A DNA stretch of 64,000 nucleotides, from NCBI RefSeq assembly GCF_003340555.1, contig NZ_QPLJ01000003.1, positions 219,818 through 283,817 of the forward strand, in the 5' to 3' direction. Source of the DNA: Jannaschia formosa (GTDB lineage Bacteria; Pseudomonadota; Alphaproteobacteria; Rhodobacterales; Rhodobacteraceae). The notes below the pieces were generated by a model that made no database searches, was not told the origin of the DNA, and was given only the letters and a program-made list of their open reading frames with translations. Made by a program: the position numbers and the translations under genes. The stretch's first letter is position 1; each line of letters begins with the position of its first letter. This document shows, one piece after another, positions 34,598-43,782 of this stretch.

Positions 34598-35208
34598 CCC
34601 TCACCCTCGGCTTCGACACCTCGGCCGCGCATTGCGCGGCCGCTCTCGTCTCGGGCGACCGCGTGCTGGCCGTCTGCGTGGAGGAGATGCGCAAGGGCCA
34701 GGCGGAGCGGCTGATGCCGCTGCTGGAGGAGGTGCTGGCCGAGGCCGGCGTCGCCTGGACCGACCTGACCGCTCTGGGCGTCGGCACGGGGCCCGGCAAC
34801 TTCACGGGCACGCGGATCGCGGTCGCGGCGGCGCGAGGACTGGCGCTGGGGCTCGACATCCCGGCCGAGGGCGTCGGCGCGGTCGAGGCGCTGGCGCAGG
34901 GCCGTGAGGTGACGGTCTGCCTGCCCGCCCCGCGGGATGCGGTGCATGTCGGCTGGGGCGCCTCCCTGCTGACGCTCGCTCCCGAAGAGGCGCCGCCGCC
35001 GGACTGGCCTGCCGATCTCACCGGCCCGGCTGCCGGAGAGCTGGCCGCCCGGCTCGGCCGCGCCTGTCTGCCCGCGCCACCGCTGGCCGCGGGCGTCGCC
35101 CGCATCGCCGCGGCCCGCGCCGCCCCGGGCCGCGCCCGGCCGGCGCCGATCTACCTTCGGCCTGCCGACGCGGCGCCCGCCTCGGACCCGCCGCCGCGCC
35201 TGCTGTGA
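34594..35208 (+). CDS. tsaB: tRNA threonylcarbamoyladenosine biosynthesis protein TsaB
   Basis: A 204-residue ASKHA-fold protein. LTLGFDTSAAHCAAALV at the N terminus and GVGTGPGNFTGTRIAVAAARGLALGL are TsaB hallmarks. With TsaD and TsaE it makes t6A37 in tRNAs that read ANN codons; TsaB is the non-catalytic dimer partner of TsaD. GTG start in a GTGA overlap with nfuA. The rimI-like gene lies 64 bases downstream, a frequent neighbour. Confidence 0.88.
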   Translation: MTLTLGFDTSAAHCAAALVSGDRVLAVCVEEMRKGQAERLMPLLEEVLAEAGVAWTDLTALGVGTGPGNFTGTRIAVAAARGLALGLDIPAEGVGAVEALAQGREVTVCLPAPRDAVHVGWGASLLTLAPEEAPPPDWPADLTGPAAGELAARLGRACLPAPPLAAGVARIAAARAAPGRARPAPIYLRPADAAPASDPPPRLL

Positions 35209-35272
35209 CGGTGCCCGTTGACCCGGCGGCGCCGGTCTCTACGGTGGGTCAGGATGGAATGGCCCGGATCGC

Positions 35273-35680
35273 ATGGCCCAGGCAGTGACTCTCGCCGCAC
35301 TCCACGCGACAGCGTTCGACGGCGCCTCGCGCTGGTCTGCCGCCGCGTTCCGCGCGGCGCTGGCGGATCGCCACTGCTTCCTGACCGAGGAGGGCGATGG
35401 GCCGGACGGGTTCGTCCTCGGGCGCACCGTGGCCGACGAGGCGGAGCTTCTGACGCTGGTCGTGGCCGCCCCGGCACGGCGCCGGGGACTGGGCCGCCGG
35501 CTGGTCGCCGCCTTCGAGGCGGAGGCCAGGGCCCGCGGCGCCGAGGCCGCCTTCCTCGAGGTCTCGGCCGACAACCCGGCCGCCCGCGCGCTCTATGAAG
35601 GCACCGGCTGGCGGCTGGTCGGGCAGCGAACCGGCTATTACGACGGCATCGACGCGCTCGCCATGCGCAAGGACTTCTGA
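35273..35680 (+). CDS. rimI: GNAT acetyltransferase, RimI-like
   Basis: A 135-residue GNAT protein. The acetyl-CoA pyrophosphate loop is ARRRGLGRRLVAAF, preceded by LLTLVVAAPA, and FLEVSADNPAARALYEGTGW is the RimI-type motif B region. The first residues are short compared with E. coli RimI. Proteins of this type acetylate ribosomal S18 or other N termini. Placed after tsaB as in many Alphaproteobacteria. The symbol is given on family and position. Confidence 0.75.
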   Translation: MAQAVTLAALHATAFDGASRWSAAAFRAALADRHCFLTEEGDGPDGFVLGRTVADEAELLTLVVAAPARRRGLGRRLVAAFEAEARARGAEAAFLEVSADNPAARALYEGTGWRLVGQRTGYYDGIDALAMRKDF

Positions 35681-35818
35681 CCGCACGTCCCGGACAGCGG
35701 TTTCGGCTTGAACCCGTATTGCGATTGCGGCCTTATCGCCCACATGACTTGCACGGTCGGGGGGCCGCTGCGCGCGACGGGCGCCAGGTCGACCCCGCCG
35801 GCAGAACGGGAGAAGACC

Positions 35819-36823
35819 ATGAATATTTCCACCAAGCTGATGGGCGCGGCCGCTGCGCTGGCCCTGACGGCGGGCGCGGGTCTCGCGCAGGACGCCAATC
35901 CGGGCCTCATCATCGACCTGGGCGGCAAGTTCGACAAGTCGTTCAACGAGAGCGCCTATACCGGCGCCCAGCGCTGGGCCGAAGAGACCGGCGCCGACTA
36001 CGCCGAGACCGAGCTCGCCAACGAGGCGCAGCGCGAGCAGACCATGCGCCGCATGGCCGAGCGTGGCGCCAATCCGGTCGTCGTGCTGGGCTTCGCCAAC
36101 GCCTCGACGCTGGACGTGGTCGCCCCTGACTACCCGGATACGACCTTCGCGATCGTCGACATGGTCGTCGACCAGCCCAACGTGAAGTCGATCGTCTTCT
36201 CGGAGCACGAGGGATCGTACCTCGTCGGCATGATGGCCGCGATGGCCTCCGAGACAGGCACCGTGTCCTTCGTCGGCGGGATGGACGTGCCGCTCATCTC
36301 CAAGTTCGCCTGCGGCTACGCCCAGGGTGCCAAGGCGGTGAACCCGGACATCAACGTCATCGTCAACATGACCGGCACCACCCCCGCCGCCTGGAACGAC
36401 CCGGTGAAGGGCGCCGAGCTGACCCGCTCGCAGATCGCCCAGGGCTCCGACGTGGTCTTCGCGGCCGCGGGCGGCACCGGCATCGGCGTGCTGCAGGCCG
36501 CGGCGGACGAGGACATCCTCTCGATCGGCGTCGACAGCAACCAGAACTACTTGCACCCGGGTGAAGTGCTGACCTCGATGGTCAAGCGCGTCGACAACGC
36601 GGTCTACGACACCTTCTCGCAGGCCGCCGCGGGCGAGCTGGAGACCGGGATCTCGGTGATGTCGCTCGAGAACGACGGCGTGGGCTTCGCGCTCGACGAG
36701 AACAACGCCGAGCTGGTGACCGCCGAGATGCAGGCTGCCGTCGAAGACGCGAAGGCCAAGATCATCGCGGGCGAGATCGAGGTGCACGACTACCTGTCCG
36801 ACAACAGCTGCCCGGCATTCTGA
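35819..36823 (+). CDS. BMP-family (nucleoside) ABC importer binding lipoprotein-like protein
   Basis: A 334-residue periplasmic binding protein with signal peptide (LMGAAAALALTAGAGLAQ). GGKFDKSFNESAYTGAQRW is the basic membrane protein (BMP/PnrA/Med) signature, and VVFAAAGGTGIGVLQAA is also typical. Relatives bind purine nucleosides. No lipobox cysteine is present, unlike TmpC/PnrA. It begins the operon that ends in purine nucleoside phosphorylase. The stop shares one base with the next ATG. Confidence 0.88.
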   Translation: MNISTKLMGAAAALALTAGAGLAQDANPGLIIDLGGKFDKSFNESAYTGAQRWAEETGADYAETELANEAQREQTMRRMAERGANPVVVLGFANASTLDVVAPDYPDTTFAIVDMVVDQPNVKSIVFSEHEGSYLVGMMAAMASETGTVSFVGGMDVPLISKFACGYAQGAKAVNPDINVIVNMTGTTPAAWNDPVKGAELTRSQIAQGSDVVFAAAGGTGIGVLQAAADEDILSIGVDSNQNYLHPGEVLTSMVKRVDNAVYDTFSQAAAGELETGISVMSLENDGVGFALDENNAELVTAEMQAAVEDAKAKIIAGEIEVHDYLSDNSCPAF

Positions 36824-37185
36824 TGGCGGAGGCGACCCCTGGCGAGACTCTCCTGAAGCTCCTGTCGGCCTGGAACGAGGCCGATGCGGGGTCGCGCGAG
36901 ACGATACTGGACGAGGCCCTCGCGGCCTCGTTCACCTATGAGGACCCGAACGCCCCCGCGCCCCTCGACGGCAGGGACGGCATGGCGGAGTACCTGACGA
37001 CCTTCCTCAAGGCGCTGCCCGACGTCGTGCTGCTGCCTCAGGGCGCGCCGCAGGTGACCCACGGGACGGCGATGGTCCATGCGCGGCTGGACCGCGACGG
37101 CGCGCCCTTCGCCCGGCTGATCTTCGTCGGCCATGCCGAGGACGGCCGCCTGACCCGCGTCACCGGCTTCGTGGAGAGCGAATGA
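36823..37185 (+). CDS. NTF2-like / SnoaL-type small protein inside nucleoside importer operon
   Basis: A 120-residue protein with the NTF2-like fold pattern: an N-terminal helical pair (LLKLLSAWNEADAGSRETILDEAL), SFTYEDPNAPAPLDGRDGMAEYL, which is the SnoaL-like DP...GRD segment, and beta strands to the end. No catalytic assignment is possible. It shares one base with the binding-protein gene and overlaps the ATPase gene by 4 bases, so it is translated as part of the importer operon. Confidence 0.7.
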   Translation: MAEATPGETLLKLLSAWNEADAGSRETILDEALAASFTYEDPNAPAPLDGRDGMAEYLTTFLKALPDVVLLPQGAPQVTHGTAMVHARLDRDGAPFARLIFVGHAEDGRLTRVTGFVESE

Positions 37186-38753
37186 CCCAGAGCCAGTCCC
37201 AGCGGCCCGGGACGGCGTCGCAGGACGCACCGCTGGCCATCGAGCTGCGCGGCATCTCCAAGGCCTTCGGGACGGTCCAGGCCAACAAGGACATCTCGAT
37301 CAAGGTGCGGCGCGGCACCATCCACGGCATCATCGGCGAGAACGGCGCGGGCAAGTCCACGCTGATGTCCATCCTCTACGGCTTCTACAAGGCCGACGCG
37401 GGCGAGGTGTATATCGGCGGCAAGAAGACAGAGATCCCCGACAGCCAGGCCGCCATCGACGCCGGCATCGGCATGGTCTTCCAGCATTTCAAGCTGGTCG
37501 AGACCTTCACGGTGCTCGAGAACGTCATCCTCGGCGCCGAGGACGGGCGGCTTCTGAAGCCGTCGCTGGCCAAGGCGCGCAAGCTGCTGACCGACCTCGC
37601 CCGCGAATACGAGCTGGAGGTCGACCCGGACGCCGTGGTCGAGGACCTGAATGTCGGGCTGCAGCAGCGGGTCGAGATCCTCAAGGCGCTTTACCGCGAG
37701 GCCGACATCCTCATCCTGGACGAGCCCACGGGCGTGCTGACCCCCGCCGAGGCCGACCACCTGTTCCGCATCCTCAAGGGCCTGCGCGACCAGGGCAAGA
37801 CGATCATCCTGATCACCCACAAGCTGCGCGAGATCATGGAGATCACCGACACGGTCAGCGTGATGCGGCGCGGCGAGATGACGGCGACCGTCAAGACCGC
37901 CGACACGAGCCCCGAGCAGCTGGCCGAGCTGATGGTCGGGCGCAAGGTGCTTCTGCGCGTCGACAAGACCCCGGCCAGGCCGGGCAAGACCGTGCTGGAG
38001 GTGCGGGGCCTGCGCGTCGTCGCCGACCAGGGGGTCGAGCGGCTGCGCGGCATCGACCTCGACATCCGGGCGGGCGAGGTCCTGGGCATCGCGGGCGTGT
38101 CGGGCAACGGCCAGTCGGAGCTGCTGGAGGTGCTGGGCGGCTACCGCGCCGCGACCGGCACGATCCGCATGAACGGGCAGGAGCTGGACCTGACCGGCAG
38201 CGCCTCGGCCGCCCGCTCGCGCCGCGACCAGGGCATCGGCCACGTCCCCGAGGACCGCCAGCGCGAGGGGCTCATCATGCAGTTCCGCGCCTGGGAGAAC
38301 GTGGGCTTCGGCTATCACCACGAGCCGCGCTTCGGCTCGGGCATGTTCATGGACAACGCCGCGCTCCGGAAGGATTGCGAGGGCAAGATGGCGCGCTTCG
38401 ACGTCCGCCCGCCGGACCCGAACCTGACCGCGAAAAGCTTCTCGGGCGGCAACCAGCAGAAGATCGTCCTCGCCCGCGAGATCGAACGCGACCCGGACCT
38501 GCTGCTGATCGGCCAGCCCACCCGCGGCGTCGACATCGGCGCCATCGAGTTCATCCACAAGCAGGTCGTCGCGCTGCGCGACAAGGGCAAGGCGATCCTG
38601 CTGGTGTCGGTGGAACTCGACGAGATCATGGCCCTGTCCGACCGCATCGCGGTGATGTTCGACGGCCGCATCATGGGCGAGCGCCTGCCCGCCGAGACCG
38701 ACGCGAACGAACTGGGCCTGATGATGGCGGGGATGACGGGGAAAGTGGCGTGA
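37182..38753 (+). CDS. Nucleoside ABC importer, duplicated ATPase (YufO/NupO type)
   Basis: A 523-residue protein with two ABC domains, as in ribose and BMP-type importers. Domain 1: Walker A GENGAGKST, signature LNVGLQQRVEILKAL, Walker B LILDEPTGVLTP, H-loop LITHKLREI. Domain 2: degenerate P-loop GVSGNGQSEL (no GK[ST]), signature FSGGNQQKIVLAREI, Walker B-like LLLIGQPTRGVDIG with Glu replaced by Gln. The second site is thus probably not hydrolytic, usual in this family. It energises the two permeases downstream. Confidence 0.88.
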   Translation: MTQSQSQRPGTASQDAPLAIELRGISKAFGTVQANKDISIKVRRGTIHGIIGENGAGKSTLMSILYGFYKADAGEVYIGGKKTEIPDSQAAIDAGIGMVFQHFKLVETFTVLENVILGAEDGRLLKPSLAKARKLLTDLAREYELEVDPDAVVEDLNVGLQQRVEILKALYREADILILDEPTGVLTPAEADHLFRILKGLRDQGKTIILITHKLREIMEITDTVSVMRRGEMTATVKTADTSPEQLAELMVGRKVLLRVDKTPARPGKTVLEVRGLRVVADQGVERLRGIDLDIRAGEVLGIAGVSGNGQSELLEVLGGYRAATGTIRMNGQELDLTGSASAARSRRDQGIGHVPEDRQREGLIMQFRAWENVGFGYHHEPRFGSGMFMDNAALRKDCEGKMARFDVRPPDPNLTAKSFSGGNQQKIVLAREIERDPDLLLIGQPTRGVDIGAIEFIHKQVVALRDKGKAILLVSVELDEIMALSDRIAVMFDGRIMGERLPAETDANELGLMMAGMTGKVA

Positions 38754-38795
38754 GCGGCCTGCCGGCCCCGCGATCCTCGTGCACGGGCCGAGGGT

Positions 38796-38819
38796 CCCCG
38801 AGGTCGGAGATCCTCGGGG
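38796..38819 (+). promoter_or_regulatory. Hairpin between importer ATPase and permease genes
   Basis: CCCCGAGG-N8-CCTCGGGG forms an 8-bp perfect stem in the 106-base gap between the ATPase and permease genes. No T-run follows. It may tune mRNA processing or the ratio of subunits. Confidence 0.5.
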
Positions 38820-38859
38820 CGCACCCGGGCCCGACGCCCCTCTGGAACGGAGCGAACAG

Positions 38860-40017
38860 ATGACCGACGCCCTGCCGAAATGGGCCGACATCCTGCTGAT
38901 CCCGCTGATCAACCTGATCCTGGCGCTGTTCGTGTCGGGTCTCGTCGTGGCGCTGATCGGGAAGGACCCGTTCGAGGCGCTCTACATCCTCGTGAACGGC
39001 TCGGTCGGCTCGGCCTATGGCTGGGGCTACACGCTGTTCTACGCGACGAACTTCATCTTCACCGGGCTCGGCGTCGCCGTCGCCTTCCACGCGCGGCTGT
39101 TCAACATCGGCGGCGAGGGGCAGGCTGCGCTGGGGGGTCTGGGCGCCGCACTGGTCCTGCTCTACCTGCCGCTGCCGCACTGGACGCTGGCCATCGTCGC
39201 GGCCAGCATCGGGGCGGCGCTGTTCGGCGCGGCCTGGGCGGCGATCCCGGCCTATCTGCAGGCAAAGCGCGGCAGCCACATCGTCATCACGACGATCATG
39301 TTCAACTTCATCGCCTCGGCGTTGATGGTCTACCTTCTGTCCCGCGTGCTGATCGTGCCCGGCGCGGGCGGCTCGCCCGAGACCGCGCGCTTCGCCGAAT
39401 CGGTGCATCTGCCCAACGCCTACGACGTGCTGCCCTGGCTGGGATTCAGCCGGTCGACCCCGCTCAACGTGTCCTTCTTCCTCGCCATCGCGGCCTGCGT
39501 CTTCGTCTGGGCGCTCATCTGGAAGTCGCGGCTGGGCTACGAGATCCGGTCCTTCGGGCAGTCCGAACCCGCCGCCCTGTACGGTGGCATCTCCTCGGTC
39601 CGGATCATCATGATCTCGATGCTGATCTCGGGCGGGTTGATCGGGCTGATGGCGATCAACTCGGTCATGGGCGAGGCCGAGCGCCTCGTGATCGACCCGG
39701 TGCAGGGGGCGGGCTTCGTCGGCATCGCGGTGGCGCTGATGGGCCGGTCCCACCCGGTGGGCGTATTCCTCGCCGCGCTGCTGTTCGGCGCGCTCTACCA
39801 GGGCGGGGGCGAGCTGACCTTCGAGATGAACGGCATGACGCGCGAGATCATCCTGGTGATCCAGGCGCTGGTGATCCTGTTCACCGGCGCGCTCGACAAC
39901 ATGGTGCGGTCGCCGATCGAGCGGGCCTTCCTGTCGCTGCGCTGGCGTCCCGCGCAGCCGATGCCGACCTCGCCCAAGGGCGGGGACAACGACCCCGTCC
40001 CCGGCGCCAAGCCGTAA
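38860..40017 (+). CDS. Nucleoside ABC importer permease (YufP/NupP type)
   Basis: A 385-residue permease of the BPD_transp_2 family with about ten hydrophobic segments. ATNFIFTGLGVAVAFHARLFNIGGEGQ is the hallmark near the second span, and SRLGYEIRSFGQSEPAALYGGIS precedes the cytoplasmic coupling region. The C-terminal tail is Pro/Gly-rich. The ATG at 38860 fits homologues (MTDALPKWADILLIPL). It forms the channel with the next gene product. Confidence 0.88.
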   Translation: MTDALPKWADILLIPLINLILALFVSGLVVALIGKDPFEALYILVNGSVGSAYGWGYTLFYATNFIFTGLGVAVAFHARLFNIGGEGQAALGGLGAALVLLYLPLPHWTLAIVAASIGAALFGAAWAAIPAYLQAKRGSHIVITTIMFNFIASALMVYLLSRVLIVPGAGGSPETARFAESVHLPNAYDVLPWLGFSRSTPLNVSFFLAIAACVFVWALIWKSRLGYEIRSFGQSEPAALYGGISSVRIIMISMLISGGLIGLMAINSVMGEAERLVIDPVQGAGFVGIAVALMGRSHPVGVFLAALLFGALYQGGGELTFEMNGMTREIILVIQALVILFTGALDNMVRSPIERAFLSLRWRPAQPMPTSPKGGDNDPVPGAKP

Positions 40018-40026
40018 GGAGAGCCG

Positions 40027-40992
40027 ATGGACTACGCCGGCCTGATCCAGATCCTCGACTCCGCCCTGCGGCTGTCGACCCCGCTGCTGTTCGCCTGTCT
40101 GGCGGGCCTGTTCTCGGAACGCGCGGGCGTGTTCGACATCGGGCTGGAGGGAAAGATCCTCGCCTCCGCCTTCCTGTCGGCGGCGATGGCCGCCTATACG
40201 GGGAACGTCTGGCTGGGCATGTTCGCGGGCATTCTCGCCGCGCTGATGCTGGCCGCGGTCCACGGGGTCGCGTCGATCACCTTTCGCGGCAACCAGCTCA
40301 TCTCGGGCGTCGCGATCAACTTCCTGGCCTCGGGCCTGACGGTCGTGATCGGCGAGGCCTGGTTCGGGCTGGGCGGGCGCACCCCGCAGTTGGAAGGCCC
40401 CGCCCGGTTCGGAGAGCTGACCCTGCCCTTCGCGAACGCCATCCGCGACGTGCCGGTGATCGGCCCGATCTACGCCGACCTGCTGTCGGGCCATTCGATC
40501 CTCGTCTATGTCGCGCTGGCCTGCGTGCCGCTGACCTGGTGGATCCTGAGCCGCACCCGCTTCGGCCTGCGCCTGCGCGCCGTGGGCGAGAACCCGGCGG
40601 CGGTCGACACTGCGGGCGTCTCGGTCGTGGGCCTGCGCTATGCCGCCGTGATGATCTGCGGCCTGCTGACGGGGCTCGCCGGCGCCTATCTCGCCACCGC
40701 GCTCTCGGCCGGCTTCGTCAAGGAGATGTCGGCGGGCCGCGGCTTCATTGCGCTGGCCGCGCTGATCTTCGCCAAATGGCGTCCCTGGCACGCGCTGGGC
40801 GCGACCTTCCTCTTCGGCCTGCTCGAGGCGCTGGGCAACCGCTTCCAGTCGGTCGAGTTGCTGGGGGTGACGGTCCCCACGCAGTTCATGCAGGCCCTGC
40901 CCTACATCCTGACCGTCGTCATCCTCGCCGGCTTCGTCGGCCGCGCGATCCCGCCCCGCGCCGGAGGAGAGCCCTATGTCAAGGAGCGCTGA
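40027..40992 (+). CDS. Nucleoside ABC importer permease (YufQ/NupQ type)
   Basis: A 321-residue BPD_transp_2 permease, shorter than its partner as usual. FACLAGLFSERAGVFDIGLEGK is the typical signature, and RTRFGLRLRAVGENPAAVDTAGVSV marks the coupling loop. It begins 9 bases after the previous gene and overlaps the PNP gene by 17 bases, linking uptake and phosphorolysis directly. Confidence 0.88.
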   Translation: MDYAGLIQILDSALRLSTPLLFACLAGLFSERAGVFDIGLEGKILASAFLSAAMAAYTGNVWLGMFAGILAALMLAAVHGVASITFRGNQLISGVAINFLASGLTVVIGEAWFGLGGRTPQLEGPARFGELTLPFANAIRDVPVIGPIYADLLSGHSILVYVALACVPLTWWILSRTRFGLRLRAVGENPAAVDTAGVSVVGLRYAAVMICGLLTGLAGAYLATALSAGFVKEMSAGRGFIALAALIFAKWRPWHALGATFLFGLLEALGNRFQSVELLGVTVPTQFMQALPYILTVVILAGFVGRAIPPRAGGEPYVKER

Positions 40993-41782
40993 ACTTGCCG
41001 CCACGATCCGCGACCGCGCGGGGGCCGAGCCGCCGAAGCTGGGCCTGATCCTCGGCTCGGGCCTCGGCCACCTTGCCGACAGGGTGGACGGCGTGGCGAT
41101 CCCCTACGAGGACCTGCCGGGCTTTCCCCATGCGGGCGTCTCGGGCCATTCGCCGAAGCTGGTGGTCGGCAGGCTGGGCGAGACCCGCGTCGCCGTCTTC
41201 GGCGGACGCTCGCACTACTACGAGAGCGGCAAGGCGGACGCGATGCGCCTGCCGTTGGAGGTTCTGGCGGAGTTGGGCGCCGAGGCGCTGATCGCCACGA
41301 ACGCCGCCGGCTCGCTCCAGCCCGACATGCCGACCGGCTCGCTGATGCTGCTCTCGGACCACATCAACTTCTCGGGCCTGAACCCCCTGATCGGAGAGCC
41401 GACGGATCGCCGGTTCGTCCCGATGGGCGACGCGCATGACCCCGATCTGCGGGACGCGCTGCGCCGCGCCGCCCGCGCCGAGGAGGTCGACCTGCACGAA
41501 GGCGTCTACGCCTGGTATTCCGGCCCCTCCTTCGAGACCCCGGCCGAGATCCGGGCGCTGCGGACGCTGGGCGCCGACGCGGTCGGCATGTCCACCGTGC
41601 CCGAGATCATCCTCGCCCGCTTCCTCGGGCTGCGCGCCGCCGCCGTCTCGACCATCACCAACATGGCCGCGGGTCTCTCGGACGAGGCCATCAGCCACGA
41701 GCATACCAAGGCCATGGCCCCGCTCGGCGCCGCCAAGCTGGAGCGGGTGCTTACCAGGCTGCTCTCCGGACAGTTGGATTAA
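40976..41782 (+). CDS. Purine nucleoside phosphorylase, trimeric (NP-II / XapA-PunA) type
   Basis: A 268-residue enzyme: LGLILGSGLGHLADRV (phosphate-binding), FGGRSHYYESG, ATNAAGSL, EGVYAWYSGPSFETPAEIR and GMSTVPEIILARFLGLR are hallmarks of the trimeric family. The purine-binding region, VSTITNMAAGLSDEAISHEH, has Asn and Glu where human-type enzymes read guanine and hypoxanthine. It splits imported nucleosides into base and ribose 1-phosphate. Its placement supports nucleosides as the cargo of the BMP importer. Confidence 0.9.
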   Translation: MSRSAELAATIRDRAGAEPPKLGLILGSGLGHLADRVDGVAIPYEDLPGFPHAGVSGHSPKLVVGRLGETRVAVFGGRSHYYESGKADAMRLPLEVLAELGAEALIATNAAGSLQPDMPTGSLMLLSDHINFSGLNPLIGEPTDRRFVPMGDAHDPDLRDALRRAARAEEVDLHEGVYAWYSGPSFETPAEIRALRTLGADAVGMSTVPEIILARFLGLRAAAVSTITNMAAGLSDEAISHEHTKAMAPLGAAKLERVLTRLLSGQLD

Positions 41783-42043
41783 CGTTTAGCCTCTCCCCCT
41801 CATCTCGCCGGAAATGCGTCGGGCGGGTGATCGAGCTTCCCGTAACAGGTCCAGCGGACCTTCTGGCCGGCCCACGAGCGGAGCCCCGAGACGCCGCCGG
41901 GGCCAGCGCCCCCCTGCCCGGCATCGGTCCAGACCCGCCGTCCCGTTAGGGCCAGCCGGTCACAGCCGCGCGCAATCCGTCCGGAGGGTTTGAACTTCGG
42001 CCCCGCTTCGGGTTCAAAGGACCCGTCCCCCGGAGCCGCCCGC

Positions 42044-42967
42044 GTGCAGATCTACCTCCCCATCGCCGAAGTCTCGGTCAACGCCTTCCTGCTGCTGGGA
42101 CTGGGCGGAATCGTCGGCATCCTGTCGGGGATGTTCGGGGTCGGCGGCGGCTTCCTGATGACCCCGCTGCTGTTCATGATCGGCATCCCGCCCGCGGTCG
42201 CCGTCGCGACCGAAGCGAACATCATCGTCGCCTCCAGCTTCTCGGGCGTGCTGGCGCATTTCCGCCGGAAGACCGTCGACCTGCGAATGGGCTTCGTGCT
42301 GCTGGTCGGCGGCCTGATCGGGGCCGGGCTCGGCGTGCAGGTCTTCGCGCTGCTGCGCGAGATGGGGCAGGTCGATCTTCTGGTCCGGCTCTGCTACGTG
42401 CTCTTCCTCGGGATCATCGGCGCGCTGATGTTCGTCGAGAGCCTCAATGCCATCCGGAGGTCCCGTGCCGAGGGTCCGGCCCCGCGCACGGTACGCCGTC
42501 AGCGCGGCTGGATCCATGCGCTGCCCCTGAAGATGAAGTTCCGCACCAGCGGCCTCTACATCTCGGTGATCCCGCCCCTGGCGGTCGGGCTGTTCGTCGG
42601 CATCCTGGCGGCGATCATGGGCGTGGGCGGCGGCTTCATCATGGTGCCCGCGATGATCTACCTGCTGGGCATGCCGACCAAGGTCGTCGTCGGGACCTCG
42701 CTCTTCCAGATCATCTTCGTGACCGGCTTCGCGACGCTGCTGCACGCGACGACCAACTACACCGTCGACATGGTGCTGGCGGTCCTGCTGCTGGTGGGCG
42801 GCGTGGTCGGGGCGCAGATCGGCGCCCGGCTCGGCACCCGGCTCAAGGCCGAGCAGCTGCGAATCCTGCTCGCCATTATGGTGCTGGCGGTCTGCGGCAA
42901 GCTGGCGCTGGACCTGCTGATCGAGCCGGCGGAGCTCTATTCCATCGGCACAGGCGGGGAGCACTGA
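42044..42967 (+). CDS. TauE/SafE-family sulfite exporter-like permease
   Basis: A 307-residue membrane protein with eight or so spans. The paired GxxxGxFGVGGGFLMTP and GAIMGVGGGFIMVPA motifs are the internal repeats of this family. Members export sulfite, sulfonates or organic acids, or import sulfur compounds. GTG at 42044, with GGAG eight bases upstream, gives MQIYLPIAEVSVNAF, matching roseobacter homologues as I recall them; the open frame from 41990 is longer but starts outside this. It shares one base with the TIGR02186 gene. Confidence 0.85.
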   Translation: MQIYLPIAEVSVNAFLLLGLGGIVGILSGMFGVGGGFLMTPLLFMIGIPPAVAVATEANIIVASSFSGVLAHFRRKTVDLRMGFVLLVGGLIGAGLGVQVFALLREMGQVDLLVRLCYVLFLGIIGALMFVESLNAIRRSRAEGPAPRTVRRQRGWIHALPLKMKFRTSGLYISVIPPLAVGLFVGILAAIMGVGGGFIMVPAMIYLLGMPTKVVVGTSLFQIIFVTGFATLLHATTNYTVDMVLAVLLLVGGVVGAQIGARLGTRLKAEQLRILLAIMVLAVCGKLALDLLIEPAELYSIGTGGEH

Positions 42968-43722
42968 TGGTGCGCCTCCTGCTCCTCCTGCTGGGCCTGG
43001 CCCTGCCCGCCGCCGCCGAGGAGGTCGTGGCCGACCTGTCGCAGGACCGCGTGTCGATCTCGACCTCCTTCAGCGGCTCCGAGATCCTGATCTTCGGCGC
43101 GATCAAGCGCAGCGCCCCCCCGCCGCTCCAGCCTCCGCTTGCGGTGATCGTCACGCTGGAGGGTCCGGACGAGGAGGTGATCGTCCGACGGAAGGACCGC
43201 GTCGCCGGGATCTGGGTGAATGTCGAGGGCATCGAGGTGGAGCGTGCGCCCAGCTTCTACGCCGTCGCCTCCACCCGGCCGCTGGAGGAGGCGCTGTCGC
43301 ATACCGACGACCTGCGCTGGCGCATCTCGACCGCGCAGAAGCTGCGCGCCATCGACGCCACTTCGACGGCCGTGAACGCCTCCGCCTTCCTCGACGCGCT
43401 GGTGCGCGTGCGCCAGGCCGAAGGGGTCTACACCCGGGCGGAAGGCACCGTTCAGCTGCGCGACGACACGCTGTTCTCGACCCAAATCGCCCTGCCCTCG
43501 GCCCTGACCGAGGGCAATTACGAGACGCGCATCTTCCTGACCCGCGGGGGCCGCGTGATCGACAGCTACGCGACCTCGATCTTCGTCTCGAAGGTCGGGC
43601 TAGAACGGTTCATCTACGGCCTCGCCCACGACCAGCCGCTGGTCTACGGGATCCTGTCGCTGGTCATCGCGATCGCCGCCGGCTGGATCGCCTCGGCCGT
43701 GTTCCGCTACATCCTGCCCTGA
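42967..43722 (+). CDS. TIGR02186 / Alph_Pro_TM family membrane protein
   Basis: A 251-residue protein with a signal peptide (LLLLLGLALPAAAEE), an extracytoplasmic beta-rich domain and one C-terminal span (VYGILSLVIAIAAGWIASAVF). VVADLSQDRVSISTSFSGSEILIFGAIK and VRRKDRVAGIWVN are marks of this Alphaproteobacteria-specific family. It is coupled to the TauE/SafE gene by a one-base overlap, as in many relatives, so it is probably an accessory subunit of that transporter. Function not established. Confidence 0.85.
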   Translation: MVRLLLLLLGLALPAAAEEVVADLSQDRVSISTSFSGSEILIFGAIKRSAPPPLQPPLAVIVTLEGPDEEVIVRRKDRVAGIWVNVEGIEVERAPSFYAVASTRPLEEALSHTDDLRWRISTAQKLRAIDATSTAVNASAFLDALVRVRQAEGVYTRAEGTVQLRDDTLFSTQIALPSALTEGNYETRIFLTRGGRVIDSYATSIFVSKVGLERFIYGLAHDQPLVYGILSLVIAIAAGWIASAVFRYILP

Positions 43723-43782
43723 GGGGCGGCGGGCATGGGGATGCCCGCTCTACCGGCCCGGCGGGGGCGACCCTGCCCCCGC

